63,437 bases of DNA from Paludibacteraceae bacterium (GTDB lineage Bacteria; Bacteroidota; Bacteroidia; Bacteroidales; Paludibacteraceae). The position numbers were made by a program, and so were the translations under genes. A model generated the notes under the pieces. It worked only from the letters and a program-made list of their open reading frames with translations. It made no database searches and was not told the origin of the DNA. Below, in pieces: positions 40,800 through 48,954 of this stretch (position 1 is the stretch's first letter; each line of letters begins with the position of its first letter). The DNA lies in contig JAFSMP010000002.1 of assembly GCA_017447875.1 (NCBI GenBank), positions 1-63,437 on the forward strand. The letters are read 5' to 3'.

Positions 40800-41310
40800 A
40801 TACTCCTTGCATGGTGTCTTTCAGACGACCGTTTTCGAGGACGGGCACGACCGGAGTAGCGTCAATGTATTTCTGCGTTTGCGCATACAGGTCATTGTTC
40901 AAAGTGCAAGCAAATGTGATCTGATGGTAATAATAGAACTCTGTTTGCACCGGAACTTCCTGATGAAGCTTTAGCGCACCGAAAGCACCACCCATACGCA
41001 TACCATTTAAGAGGCGTTTAATCGTCGTTAAATACTCATTGAAACGCATTCCATTGGCACGATCCGGCGCAAAGTTCTCGGTGTCCTCAGTATAGTCCTG
41101 GAGCACATGGAGGTAGATATATAGCTTCTCACTATTATAGTCTGCCATGTAGTCGATGAAGATTGCCGGCAGAGTGAACTCAAATTGATCCGGCGCAATA
41201 GGTTGACCTTGGTAGGTGTCTATTGTCTGCGGTGCAAGAAAACCCTTGCTGGTAAAAGCAGCACTATTGTCCTCTATGCGCTGCATGATTTTATCAATGG
41301 CCGTATTCAT
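40798..41310 (-). CDS. Late phage protein, candidate tail terminator/completion protein
   Basis: 170 residues (MNTAIDKIMQRIEDNS...). Motifs FEFTLPAIFIDYMADYN, LYIYLHVLQDYTEDT and the C-terminal FYYYHQITFACTL are typical of the small head-tail or tail-terminator proteins that sit next to gpG-type genes. Last gene of the leftward late operon; its ATG overlaps the upstream stop by 4 bases. The role is inferred from position. Confidence 0.5.
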   Translation of the reverse strand: MNTAIDKIMQRIEDNSAAFTSKGFLAPQTIDTYQGQPIAPDQFEFTLPAIFIDYMADYNSEKLYIYLHVLQDYTEDTENFAPDRANGMRFNEYLTTIKRLLNGMRMGGAFGALKLHQEVPVQTEFYYYHQITFACTLNNDLYAQTQKYIDATPVVPVLENGRLKDTMQGV

Positions 41311-41798
41311 TTCTCAATAGCGTTTTTAAGTTCTGTTGTAATAAGATCTTCCAGTTGCTTTGTCAGTTCCTGCGATGCGCCAAGAAAGCGTCTCTGCGGC
41401 ATGTGTACGCGGCGTTTGTGTGCCCGGACGGAATATAGGCGACCTTTGCGGGATCTGCGCGTATGCTGGCGCACGTTCACCTCACCATCCAAGCCCTCAT
41501 TGTGTATTTCGGCATAAGGCACATCCGTCCCGATGACCACGCGGTTAGAATCAGCGCTGATTACACGGATGGAGCGTTTCAAGCGGCCACTATCCACGAG
41601 GATTGCACCGTTTTGGCGTTTCTCGCCACCACGGCGCTTCCCTGAACGAGGCTTCCATGGTTCTGGCGTGGTGTCATGCCAATTCTGCTGAACGAAACGC
41701 TGCTTGCTGAAATTGACTGCGCAGGTAGCCACACGAGCAGGAAGCGCGTTGATGGCGCGCGTCACATCATCTACTATGGCGGCAAAGGATTTGGGCAT
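41307..41798 (-). CDS. Phage virion morphogenesis protein (Mu gpG-like)
   Basis: 163 residues. VNFSKQRFVQQNWHDTTPEPW, LVDSGRLKRSIRV, VVIGTDVPYAEIHNEG and the RRFLGAS end are the signature of the phage virion morphogenesis family (Mu gpG, P2 gpS), needed for tail completion and head-tail joining. Overlaps the tape-measure stop by one base. Confidence 0.85.
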   Translation of the reverse strand: MPKSFAAIVDDVTRAINALPARVATCAVNFSKQRFVQQNWHDTTPEPWKPRSGKRRGGEKRQNGAILVDSGRLKRSIRVISADSNRVVIGTDVPYAEIHNEGLDGEVNVRQHTRRSRKGRLYSVRAHKRRVHMPQRRFLGASQELTKQLEDLITTELKNAIEK

Positions 41799-43708
41799 TA
41801 GTATGACATTTCCAAGTTACGTATAGCTCTTAAAAGCATCTGGTTGAACCAATCTTCTATCTGCGAGGAATCCATCCCGCGTAAGCCTTCGGTATTAGTG
41901 GTATTGATACCACCCTTATTGAAGGCATCAATGTTAACCGTTATATTGCGGATCTGTTTAGCAGAGCCGGCAACGCTTTCGGCGGTACCGATGCCGGATG
42001 ATCCTTCTGAGCCGGTAATGGGCGCACCTGATTCGCCGGATGGTGCTCCACCGGCACCATAGATAGCTTGTTCCTCTTGTGCGGTAGCCGGTTCGGTGTC
42101 TTGCTTCTTATGAAGATCCACTTGCTTCCATGCCTCGGCAATCTCTTTGGCGCGTGCCATGGATTCATCTTTGAAGGTTTGCCGGTTGGTATCACGTTGC
42201 TGTTCCAGAGCCGTTACATTTGCGTTGGCAGTGAATGTGAAACCATTGGCCAATGCTGCCTTGGCTCCGTCGAAGTCTCCTTTGAGGACGGCTTTCATCG
42301 CCTGTGCGAGTGCTTTGAACACATTACCTACGTTGGATCCAAAGGACTTGATGCGTTCCCAGAAGATTTGCAGATCCATCCAAAGTTCCTTGATGCCAAA
42401 CTTCCAATTCTCCACGTACTGCTTGAATGAAAGTACCAGTGTAGTCTTGACTGCGTTCCAGACGGAAGTCCATCCCTCATAACGGCGGCACAAGGCAATA
42501 ATGGCACCAATGAGTGCACCGATGGCCACAATGATGATGCCGATGGGGTTAGCTGACATAGCTACATTCAATAACCATTGTGCAGCGGTCAGTACGGCAT
42601 TCTTGACGGCAAGCGCAGCGGTTACGGCTGTGGTAGCAATCAACTTGGCATTCAAGAGGGCAAAAGCACCAATGACGCCATAAATGACTTCACGCCATTC
42701 GTATATGAAGGCGAAGGCATTCTTGATCCATCCGAGGGCTGTGAACACCCCTCTGATGGCTGCACCTATGACGTTGGCAACGGCAGTAACGGTCGCTGTG
42801 ATACGCTCTTTGTTCCGTTCAAAGACAGACACCACACGTTCCCACCCGGACATGATAGCATTGCGGACGGGTAGCCATGCCGCTGCAATGGCGGTAAAGA
42901 GTCCTCCGAAGCGCTCTTGTAGGTCACCCAAGTTATTCTCATATTGTTTGAGTGCACCTTCAGGCGTTTGCGCCAGTGCAGCATTGACGCCGCCCACAGA
43001 GGTAGAGACTACATCCGCGAGGGTGGCGGCACGCTGTTCCTCCGTTCCGAATTTGAGGATTTTTTCCTGTGCCTCATCGAACTTATAGCCGTATCTGGAG
43101 AGTGCTCCGACCTGACCATCCATGACTTTACCCATCATGGTAGCGATGGATGTAGCTTGTTCCTGTGTGGCATTCAAGCCATATTGCTGCGCAACCATGT
43201 CATTCATTACCGGCATGAGCTTTTTGAGGTTATCAGCTTTGGTCAGGTAGGTACCCAGTTCCTGCGCACCGGCAAGCTGTACTTCGTCACCGATGACACC
43301 AAGGCGCTGCTGTTCGGAAGCAAGTGCTTTGATGCTGTTTATTTCGGATGTACGTGCGCCCATGGTATTGCGCATGACGGCAGCCAGTTTGGTTTCTGCT
43401 TCGGCTTGTGCATTGTATAGTTCCCTGGACTGCGCCGCGAACTCATTGAGTTTGCCGATGCCCGCTCGAAGTGCACCGAAAGCACCAACGACCAAGGAAA
43501 TAGGATTTTTGAGCAACCTGATGGCTTTGTCGAAAATTGGAATCTCTTTCCGCATCTCGGCAAAGGCATTGACGAAGGTGCCCTTTAAGTGATTTAGTTT
43601 GTCCTGCATGTCCTTAGTGGACTGACTGACCGCATCTTTCGCCTTGGTTAGGTTGGTTCGGATGCGCTCCTTCATTTCGAGGATCAATTCAATTTTCGAC
43701 TGTGCCAT
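41798..43708 (-). CDS. Tail tape-measure protein
   Basis: 636 residues. N-terminal long helix (ILEMKERIRTNLTKAKDAVSQ), Ala-rich helical segments, the conserved TMP region (LGTYLTKADNLKKLMPVMNDM, MMGKVMDGQVGALSRYGYKF), and hydrophobic stretches near residues 330-410 (GVIGAFALLNAKLIATTAV, GIIIVAIGALIGAIIALC) that may enter the host membrane. It sets tail length and helps DNA entry. Unusually, it is on the opposite strand and ~12 kb from its chaperone gene (55744). Confidence 0.85.
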   Translation of the reverse strand: MAQSKIELILEMKERIRTNLTKAKDAVSQSTKDMQDKLNHLKGTFVNAFAEMRKEIPIFDKAIRLLKNPISLVVGAFGALRAGIGKLNEFAAQSRELYNAQAEAETKLAAVMRNTMGARTSEINSIKALASEQQRLGVIGDEVQLAGAQELGTYLTKADNLKKLMPVMNDMVAQQYGLNATQEQATSIATMMGKVMDGQVGALSRYGYKFDEAQEKILKFGTEEQRAATLADVVSTSVGGVNAALAQTPEGALKQYENNLGDLQERFGGLFTAIAAAWLPVRNAIMSGWERVVSVFERNKERITATVTAVANVIGAAIRGVFTALGWIKNAFAFIYEWREVIYGVIGAFALLNAKLIATTAVTAALAVKNAVLTAAQWLLNVAMSANPIGIIIVAIGALIGAIIALCRRYEGWTSVWNAVKTTLVLSFKQYVENWKFGIKELWMDLQIFWERIKSFGSNVGNVFKALAQAMKAVLKGDFDGAKAALANGFTFTANANVTALEQQRDTNRQTFKDESMARAKEIAEAWKQVDLHKKQDTEPATAQEEQAIYGAGGAPSGESGAPITGSEGSSGIGTAESVAGSAKQIRNITVNIDAFNKGGINTTNTEGLRGMDSSQIEDWFNQMLLRAIRNLEMSY

Positions 43709-43710
43709 AA

Positions 43711-43950
43711 TTATTGTTTTGGAGTGGTATATAAAGCAGCCTCTTCAAGGGTCTGGATCTTGCAATCCAATTTGTGCATCTTGATGAGCTGTTTGAGGTT
43801 TTTCTTTGCTTTGACAACAAAACGACCTTTCACCATGAGTACCATATACACATGGCCGGTGAGTTTGTGCATGTTGTCAGCTTTCGCGATTGCGCGTTTA
43901 AGGCGACGTTCATAGAGAAGGTCTGCCAAGTAATCAATGAAGTGTGTCAT
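43711..43950 (-). CDS. Small basic late phage protein
   Basis: 79 residues (MTHFIDYLADLLYERRL...). Very basic (RRLKRAIAKADNMHKL, VKGRFVVKAKKNLKQL). It lies 2 bases before the tape-measure gene, a position often held by small chaperones. Not recognised. Confidence 0.55.
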   Translation of the reverse strand: MTHFIDYLADLLYERRLKRAIAKADNMHKLTGHVYMVLMVKGRFVVKAKKNLKQLIKMHKLDCKIQTLEEAALYTTPKQ

Positions 43951-43962
43951 AATTATGTTTTT

Positions 43963-44256
43963 TTAAGATACAACAAAATCGTATTCAATTGCCCAGAACT
44001 CAATGCCTTCGCCGGATCCGATGATTTCATTGATGGCTTCGGCAGTGATGGCAGTAGCCGGACGGATATCATGTACAGCATAATAGTTCGTAACATCCTT
44101 GCTCAATGCAGCCGGAATGTCTAACTGTTGGCCGTCAGCGAGGTCATCGGTGATGCTCAGACCATTCAGGACAGCCAAATCAAAAGCCGCCTCCATACTT
44201 CCGCAGTGCTGGAGAGCCAAATCAAGCGTGGATTGTTGTGATGTTACGGTAATCAT
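43963..44256 (-). CDS. LysM-like tail protein (gpX-type)
   Basis: 97 residues. QSTLDLALQHCGSMEAAFDL then AVLNGLSITDDLADGQQLDIP is the single LysM-like repeat of tail protein X of contractile phages. Located between spanin-like and tape-measure genes, it overlaps the former by 4 bases. It probably joins tail and baseplate parts. Confidence 0.65.
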   Translation of the reverse strand: MITVTSQQSTLDLALQHCGSMEAAFDLAVLNGLSITDDLADGQQLDIPAALSKDVTNYYAVHDIRPATAITAEAINEIIGSGEGIEFWAIEYDFVVS

Positions 44257-44813
44257 ATTATGCGGTAATGTCTAAGTATAACCAAAATGACGATGACAGC
44301 AGCTGCGATGACGCCGATGATGAGTGCGATGAGCCATGCGGGTGTGCTGGTCTTGGTGGTCGTCTTGCTATCTGTCTTTTCGTCGGTACTGGTCTTGATT
44401 TTTGAGTTGTCATTGATGTCAGACTTTTCCGCCGAATGTGCTTCGCTGGCGGTTGTGGTCTGAATGTTATTCTGCTTGCCGCTGCGCGTCTGGCGTGTGG
44501 TCTTGGTCGTCTTGACCGGGTGCTGCGTTCCGGTGCTGTCCGGTGCGCTCCACGTCGTTTCCTCGATGACCTCATCCACATCGGTGTTGGCGGTACTCAG
44601 GTCTGATGACTGGTGCGAAGTCTGCACATCGGTATGCGCTTCGGTGTGTTGCTCCAAATCATTTTTCTGGTCCGTCTGCACGCTCAGGGCCGTCTGCGTT
44701 GCAGTCTTGGTTGTTTTGCAGCTCACGGCGCACAGGGCAGTCAGCAGCATGAGGACAATCATTGATTTTTTCAACAGCGCGCGTGAAACGGCGCACATCT
44801 TTACGTAATCCAT
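44253..44813 (-). CDS. Lipoprotein with C-terminal membrane anchor, candidate u-spanin/Rz1-like
   Basis: 186 residues. SPII signal: KKSMIVLMLLTALCAVSC with lipobox CAVSC. A ~125-residue Thr/Ser/Asp/Gln-rich stretch follows, then a C-terminal membrane segment (WLIALIIGVIAAAVIVILVIL) with a basic tail. A lipid anchor in the outer membrane plus a helix in the inner membrane is the topology of a unimolecular spanin, which fuses the two membranes at lysis. Its first 155 bases overlap the upstream coiled-coil gene in another frame, just as Rz1 overlaps Rz. Other possible starts are ATGs at 44798 and 44762. Confidence 0.65.
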   Translation of the reverse strand: MDYVKMCAVSRALLKKSMIVLMLLTALCAVSCKTTKTATQTALSVQTDQKNDLEQHTEAHTDVQTSHQSSDLSTANTDVDEVIEETTWSAPDSTGTQHPVKTTKTTRQTRSGKQNNIQTTTASEAHSAEKSDINDNSKIKTSTDEKTDSKTTTKTSTPAWLIALIIGVIAAAVIVILVILRHYRII

Positions 44814-45054
44814 TGACTTCGGTTTTTAAGGGTGTAACAATATATTCATTAAAAGTATCCACAAGGGTCTTATCGTTATCCAGTTCCGTAGATTTGGCTT
44901 CCGCGTGCATTTTCTTGGCTTCTGCCAATGCCTGTTCTGCTTTCGCCTCTGCCTCTTTGACATGACTGCGGAGCGTAGCAATGGCAATAATGGCGGCTAT
45001 CAATCCGCCGCTCAATACGAAATTGAGAATGAGCATCCACATTTCAGTTGTCAT
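44659..45054 (-). CDS. Membrane-anchored coiled-coil protein, candidate i-spanin (Rz-like)
   Basis: 131 residues from the ATG at 45054, which has AAAGGAGGTG seven bases upstream. One N-terminal membrane segment (MWMLILNFVLSGGLIAAIIAIATL), then a long coiled coil (~25-100: VKEAEAKAEQALAEAKKMHAEA, VDTFNEYIVTPLKTEV), and a Cys-containing end (CPHAADCPVRR). The layout matches an inner-membrane spanin (Rz). It overlaps the amidase stop by 4 bases and the lipoprotein gene out of frame. A holin role is also possible, since no other holin is seen. Confidence 0.6.
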   Translation of the reverse strand: MTTEMWMLILNFVLSGGLIAAIIAIATLRSHVKEAEAKAEQALAEAKKMHAEAKSTELDNDKTLVDTFNEYIVTPLKTEVNGLRKDVRRFTRAVEKINDCPHAADCPVRRELQNNQDCNADGPERADGPEK

Positions 45055-45521
45055 AAATTCACCTCCTTTCTCCATGCCTGTACATCAAATGACGGACAGG
45101 ATTTGTTTGCATATTCGCGATGGCCATGGATACCGGCATTCGGATATTTTTCTTTAAGTTGCCGGCATAGTTCCACTAATGCCTTTTTCTGTTCTGGTGT
45201 GCGCGTGTCCTTGGGAACAAGGTGCGTCTTACCATCTGCACCTTTAATGGGCTTCCCTTTCTCATCCACGCCATCACGCCACACAGCACCACCTATATAG
45301 CAGATGCCGATGGAATAAGCATTGTGGTTGGTGCAATGTGCGCCGGCAATCTCGATTGGTCTGCCAGGTTCTATTGTCCCATCAAGGTCAATCACATAGT
45401 GATAGCCGATGTCCTTCCATCCTCTCTCTTTGGTATGCCAACGGCGGATATCCTCCGCAGTGTCATTTCGTCCTTCCGGTGTGTCGGAACAGTGGATGAT
45501 GATTTCTTTGATTTGTCTCAT
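45051..45521 (-). CDS. Endolysin, N-acetylmuramoyl-L-alanine amidase (amidase_2)
   Basis: 156 residues, no signal peptide. Zinc ligands by comparison with T7 lysozyme: His10 (IIIHCSDT), His134 (HGHREYANK) and Cys142 (SCPSFDVQAW); Tyr40 and Lys140 match the catalytic pair. AGAHCTNHNAYSIGICYIGG is the conserved middle. It cuts the amide bond between muramic acid and peptide to release progeny. Without a signal it needs a holin. First gene of the lysis cassette, overlapping its neighbours by 4 bases. Confidence 0.9.
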   Translation of the reverse strand: MRQIKEIIIHCSDTPEGRNDTAEDIRRWHTKERGWKDIGYHYVIDLDGTIEPGRPIEIAGAHCTNHNAYSIGICYIGGAVWRDGVDEKGKPIKGADGKTHLVPKDTRTPEQKKALVELCRQLKEKYPNAGIHGHREYANKSCPSFDVQAWRKEVNL

Positions 45522-45799
45522 AGTTTTACCTGTAGTTTACCTTCGTTGAACGAGATTTCAGGATTCTTAATGCCGTCTAATGCCAATTGGATCCTGATAG
45601 CGCGAACCAACTCACGTTCACGCCCAACACTTTTTAGGAACTGTGATAGACCGACACCGAGTTGAGGATGTTCCTTGAACTCCCCACGCTCCGCCAGAAT
45701 GATGATCTGCGCATTCTGTTCATCGGTGGTGCCGATTTGCATGGAACCATCTTTTACGATTGGTTCAAAAGTGTCTTGTGTCAGTTGTATTCCTTTCAT
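45518..45799 (-). CDS. gp25/GPW-like baseplate protein
   Basis: 93 residues. ERGEFKEHPQLGVGLSQFL and LVRAIRIQLALDGIKNPEIS fit the gp25/GPW lysozyme-like baseplate wedge family (Mu gp46). It overlaps the spike gene by one base and the amidase gene by four. Builds the tail baseplate together with the gpJ-like protein encoded far away at 58403. Confidence 0.7.
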   Translation of the reverse strand: MKGIQLTQDTFEPIVKDGSMQIGTTDEQNAQIIILAERGEFKEHPQLGVGLSQFLKSVGRERELVRAIRIQLALDGIKNPEISFNEGKLQVKL

Positions 45800-46380
45800 C
45801 AGTGTGTTATTTTGTCATCTTCCATATCCTGGAAGTTGATAGATTTACCTGCCATAGCTGCTGTGAATGCTGTTTTACCGGTTTCTCCGCTTGCTAAGGT
45901 GCTTTCTCCGACTGCGGATAATCCTGTTGAAACAGCCGTATTTAGGGCCTCTACGTAGTTTTTGAGTTGGTCAAGATTCTTTTTGAGTTCTTCAATCTTA
46001 ATCAATCCACCAAGGTCGCCACCGTTCATCTCTATTTTGCCATCCTCAATGATGATGTCACTTTCTCCTATGGTCAGCAGCACTTTCTCAATTTCTGAAT
46101 AAGCAATGATGAGCGGTTCTGTCCATTTGCCACCTATAGCAATGAAGGCAACCATACTATTCTCCTTTGGCACTATCAGCAGCCGGTTGTCATACGAATC
46201 AATAATTGCATTCAATCGGCAATTGTTAAGCGTCAGATCATCGTCAATGGCGATGTCACAAATTCGCTTATCCTCATCTATGTTTGAGACCTTACCAACA
46301 GTGACCAGTAAAGGTGCCTGTCCTCTGCGTGCAATAGCCTCAATTAGCCTCTGGAGATTATCTTCTGTATGTTTTGACAT
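45799..46380 (-). CDS. Baseplate spike protein (gpV/Mu gp45-like)
   Basis: 193 residues starting MSKHTEDNLQRLIEAI (46380); frames further upstream run into the small-RNA locus. An OB-like N-terminal part (PLLVTVGKVSNIDEDKRICDI, LLIVPKENSMVAFIAI) is followed by a short beta section (GESDIIIEDGKIEMNGGDLGG) and a helical tail with Ala/Gly. Proteins of this type form the membrane-piercing tip of contractile tails. A metal-binding HxH apex is not present. Confidence 0.75.
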   Translation of the reverse strand: MSKHTEDNLQRLIEAIARRGQAPLLVTVGKVSNIDEDKRICDIAIDDDLTLNNCRLNAIIDSYDNRLLIVPKENSMVAFIAIGGKWTEPLIIAYSEIEKVLLTIGESDIIIEDGKIEMNGGDLGGLIKIEELKKNLDQLKNYVEALNTAVSTGLSAVGESTLASGETGKTAFTAAMAGKSINFQDMEDDKITH

Positions 46381-46407
46381 AAAAAATGCGTTTTTTTTGC
46401 TCAAAAA

Positions 46408-46439
46408 TTTGGATATATCAAAAATTTGTTGTATCTTTG
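46408..46439 (+). promoter_or_regulatory. Promoter of the candidate small RNA
   Basis: TTTG (46408-46411), 20 bp, TATCTTTG (46432-46439): a full-strength Bacteroidota promoter pointing right, in the gap between two leftward genes. No coding frame follows; a strong stem-loop with a T-run does. Confidence 0.7.
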
Positions 46440-46445
46440 CAGCAC

Positions 46446-46513
46446 TTTTAGAAATCTCTATTTCCACAAAGGGCGTGTGAAGCCCGTGGTTATAGGGATT
46501 TCTTCTTTTTATT
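46446..46513 (+). ncRNA. Candidate ~66-nt small RNA antisense to the leftward late operon
   Basis: From the expected start (~46446) the sequence folds into one long hairpin: AGAAATC/GATTTCT, CTAT/ATAG, CCAC/GTGG and GGGC/GCCC around the loop gtgtgaa (46450-46503). It is followed by TTCTTTTT (46503-46510), an intrinsic terminator. Promoter, short transcript and terminator fit in ~105 bp. It is complementary to the region between the gpF-like and spike genes in the leftward late mRNA, so it may act in cis on spike translation, or on other targets. Confidence 0.6.
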
Positions 46514-47660
46514 CGGTGTATGAATAGAACTGTTCAAAACCATTCTTATGGTGCTCCAATTTTATTTGATACTTATGTTTGCCATAGTTGAATGAGTATT
46601 GCAGGTATTCTGTGACACCTCTTTTACGTTTTCCCTCTACATTTGCCAGTTCAACAGGGTTGGTAAGATCTTTGCCTTCTCCCAATGGACTTACTCGCTC
46701 AAAATGCAGTTCCTCCGGATGGGTCCATATATATCGTGCAGCCTTGACCTCCTCTATTGTTCGTGTATGGTTTAACAGACGATGCAGAGATTTCTTCTTT
46801 AATAGTAATTTCCCACTTTGGAGATTGCTATGCTCAGCCAATTCCTTCGAAACAGGCATTGAGGCTTCCGCTGCATTACTATAGTATTTTAGGACACCCG
46901 TCCTGATTTCTTTCTCCAGTCCGTTCCAAACCTTTCTGGGTATGCCCTTATAATAGGCGTGTTCCGGAGGAAATACAATTCCCTTTTTACCAAAGTTCGT
47001 CTTGAACATGTCCGGCACTCCGGAAGGATGGATGTCCTTATTTGGTGTCTCTTGATAATGACTGCCCGGTAACTGTATTGCTTCACACCGACATCCCCAA
47101 CCATTAGGAGGCATGTACTCATCCCAGAACTCATCATCCATGCGTTTGATAATGCCATCAAGTATTCGGTGTTCCTGACGGGTGTTCTCATCCAATACGC
47201 ATTGGTATTTCAAATATGGCATTTCATTCTCATGCCGTTTGAACTCATTCCATCTGGCTGCTGATTGGGATGCAGCAATAGCTTGGTTATACTCAGTTCG
47301 GAGCCAGTCGCGGTTATACTTTCCGACAATACCGCTTACCTCTTTCTCATAATCTTCAAAGCTGCGTACTTTGTCACCATCATGGACTGCATCTGTCAAG
47401 TCTCGCAACTCATGGTAGTTCTTAGCTGCCGCAAACTGATAGACATTTTCTGTGAGATGTTGGATCATACCGGCATCAGGACTTTCCCAATCTACTTCAC
47501 GTTTGCCAAGTCCTTTATGCACACCTTGCATAAGATCTTGTGCGCAACTCTGCAACAAGCGGCGGTCTGACGTCGGTGTTTCACCATCATAGATCCGTTT
47601 GGCAATCTGTTCAGCCAGTTCCTGCGTACCCTTCCCAATGGCCGCCGCCATCGGCCTCAT
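46509..47660 (-). CDS. Head morphogenesis protein (Mu gpF-like) with C-terminal nuclease-like domain
   Basis: 383 residues. Residues ~1-270 are the MuF/SPP1 gp7-like minor head protein (YNRDWLRTEYNQAIAASQSAA, KYQCVLDENTRQEHRILDG, FWDEYMPPNGWGCRCEAIQL). Residues ~288-383 form a separate basic domain (KSLHRLLNHTRTIEEVKAAR, LANVEGKRKRGVTEYLQYSF, KYQIKLEHHKNGFEQFYSYTE) resembling the phage Barnase-EndoU-ColicinE5/D-RelE-like nuclease (PBECR) domains known as fusions to MuF. It may be a toxin injected with the DNA. The frame is open for 37 codons before the ATG at 47660 but has no ATG, GTG or TTG there. Confidence 0.8.
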   Translation of the reverse strand: MRPMAAAIGKGTQELAEQIAKRIYDGETPTSDRRLLQSCAQDLMQGVHKGLGKREVDWESPDAGMIQHLTENVYQFAAAKNYHELRDLTDAVHDGDKVRSFEDYEKEVSGIVGKYNRDWLRTEYNQAIAASQSAARWNEFKRHENEMPYLKYQCVLDENTRQEHRILDGIIKRMDDEFWDEYMPPNGWGCRCEAIQLPGSHYQETPNKDIHPSGVPDMFKTNFGKKGIVFPPEHAYYKGIPRKVWNGLEKEIRTGVLKYYSNAAEASMPVSKELAEHSNLQSGKLLLKKKSLHRLLNHTRTIEEVKAARYIWTHPEELHFERVSPLGEGKDLTNPVELANVEGKRKRGVTEYLQYSFNYGKHKYQIKLEHHKNGFEQFYSYTE

Positions 47661-47725
47661 CCTGCCTTCACCTCTGACGGGCGTATATAAGCGTGGGAGT
47701 GGCGTTTTGCCCTTTGACGCACTCC

Positions 47726-48952
47726 CTAACGGAAATTTCGACTTAAAGATCCATTGTTCGGATGCGGTTCGTCATTTTCGTTTGGTTCGTTCACAAACTG
47801 GGGTTCCTGACGTTCTTCCAAGATAGGTACATTGAATGTTTTAGCAATCCATTCCTGGTCCACGGTGTAGCGGTTCAAAATCTGGTTAACAATGTTCCAA
47901 TGCTGGTTAGGTGTCAAATCAAACGTGTCATCCCATTGGAATTTGTCCGTTTCCGGATTAACCGGCCATCCCCAGTATTGCATAATTGGGATGAGCTGAT
48001 TGTTTACCACAAATTGGATCTTCCGTCGGTCAGATTCCGCCAGTTTGTCATCAAGGTTGCGTTCGTGCACTTCACTCTGGCTGCGCGAACTACCATCATC
48101 CGTGACCATGGTACCGCCGGTTATCGGCTTTGACATTTCGGCATTGATGCACTCAATCTGTTCATAGAACACTTTGTAAGCATCACCACCGGTGAACGGA
48201 TCAATCTTGATAGACGTGCCTTCCGGCAATACGGCACGCGCCGATTCACCCAAAGCTGCCAGCATGGTATCTATCCGGTCTATATCAGACTGCGATGTTT
48301 TATTAGTAGTCGCGCTGATGAGCGGCATGCCGAAGCGTTCAGTGAACTCTGCCCAAGACTGCTGAGCGTTCCGTTTCCATATCAGCTGGCCGCACAAATG
48401 CGCCATGACACCTAAGTCTTCCGGCTTACCTACATGGATAAGGGTATGTTCATAGCCTTGCGAAATATCAATGCCTTTGTCTGCGCTGGCTTCCAATAGA
48501 ACCATGTGACGAGTACCGATGAGGTTCCTGCGAGGAATAAGCGTCAGTTCCATCGTTGCAGGGTTGGTTAGTTCCAACACCGTGTAACCTTTGAAAACGC
48601 TATCCAAAGCATGGTCCAAGAAGTTATAGAACCATTCCGACTGAAATAGTTCTGTCTTTTCGTCATCCTTCTTGCCCGTTTCCTTATTGATTATGCCGAA
48701 GCTATAACCGGTTGTGGCGGCTTTACGCAGTAGCACCTGCGCAATAAAATGACCATCTGCCTCCAGATTGTCATAGAGGTCTTGGAGCATGTAGTTATGC
48801 GGATGATCTATATCCGCTGCCATGCGTAAGGCATCACGCCATTTCTTAATTTCTGCGCGCGTCTGATCTTTGAACTCGCGTATGATCTGAGTAACAACAT
48901 CCTGCCCGTTCTTACGGGTGCGTTGCACTTGTATTTTATTATTCTTCGTCAT
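47726..48952 (-). CDS. Portal protein (DUF935, Mu gp29-like)
   Basis: 408 residues. DHPHNYMLQDLYDNLEADGHF, FLDHALDSVFKGYTVLEL, QSWAEFTERFGMPLISA, GGTMVTDDGSSRSQSEVHE and the NQLIPIMQYWGWP part are typical of DUF935 portals of Mu-like phages. It forms the dodecameric DNA channel at one head vertex. Its gene overlaps nothing, 65 bp before gpF. Confidence 0.9.
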   Translation of the reverse strand: MTKNNKIQVQRTRKNGQDVVTQIIREFKDQTRAEIKKWRDALRMAADIDHPHNYMLQDLYDNLEADGHFIAQVLLRKAATTGYSFGIINKETGKKDDEKTELFQSEWFYNFLDHALDSVFKGYTVLELTNPATMELTLIPRRNLIGTRHMVLLEASADKGIDISQGYEHTLIHVGKPEDLGVMAHLCGQLIWKRNAQQSWAEFTERFGMPLISATTNKTSQSDIDRIDTMLAALGESARAVLPEGTSIKIDPFTGGDAYKVFYEQIECINAEMSKPITGGTMVTDDGSSRSQSEVHERNLDDKLAESDRRKIQFVVNNQLIPIMQYWGWPVNPETDKFQWDDTFDLTPNQHWNIVNQILNRYTVDQEWIAKTFNVPILEERQEPQFVNEPNENDEPHPNNGSLSRNFR

Positions 48953-48954
48953 GG

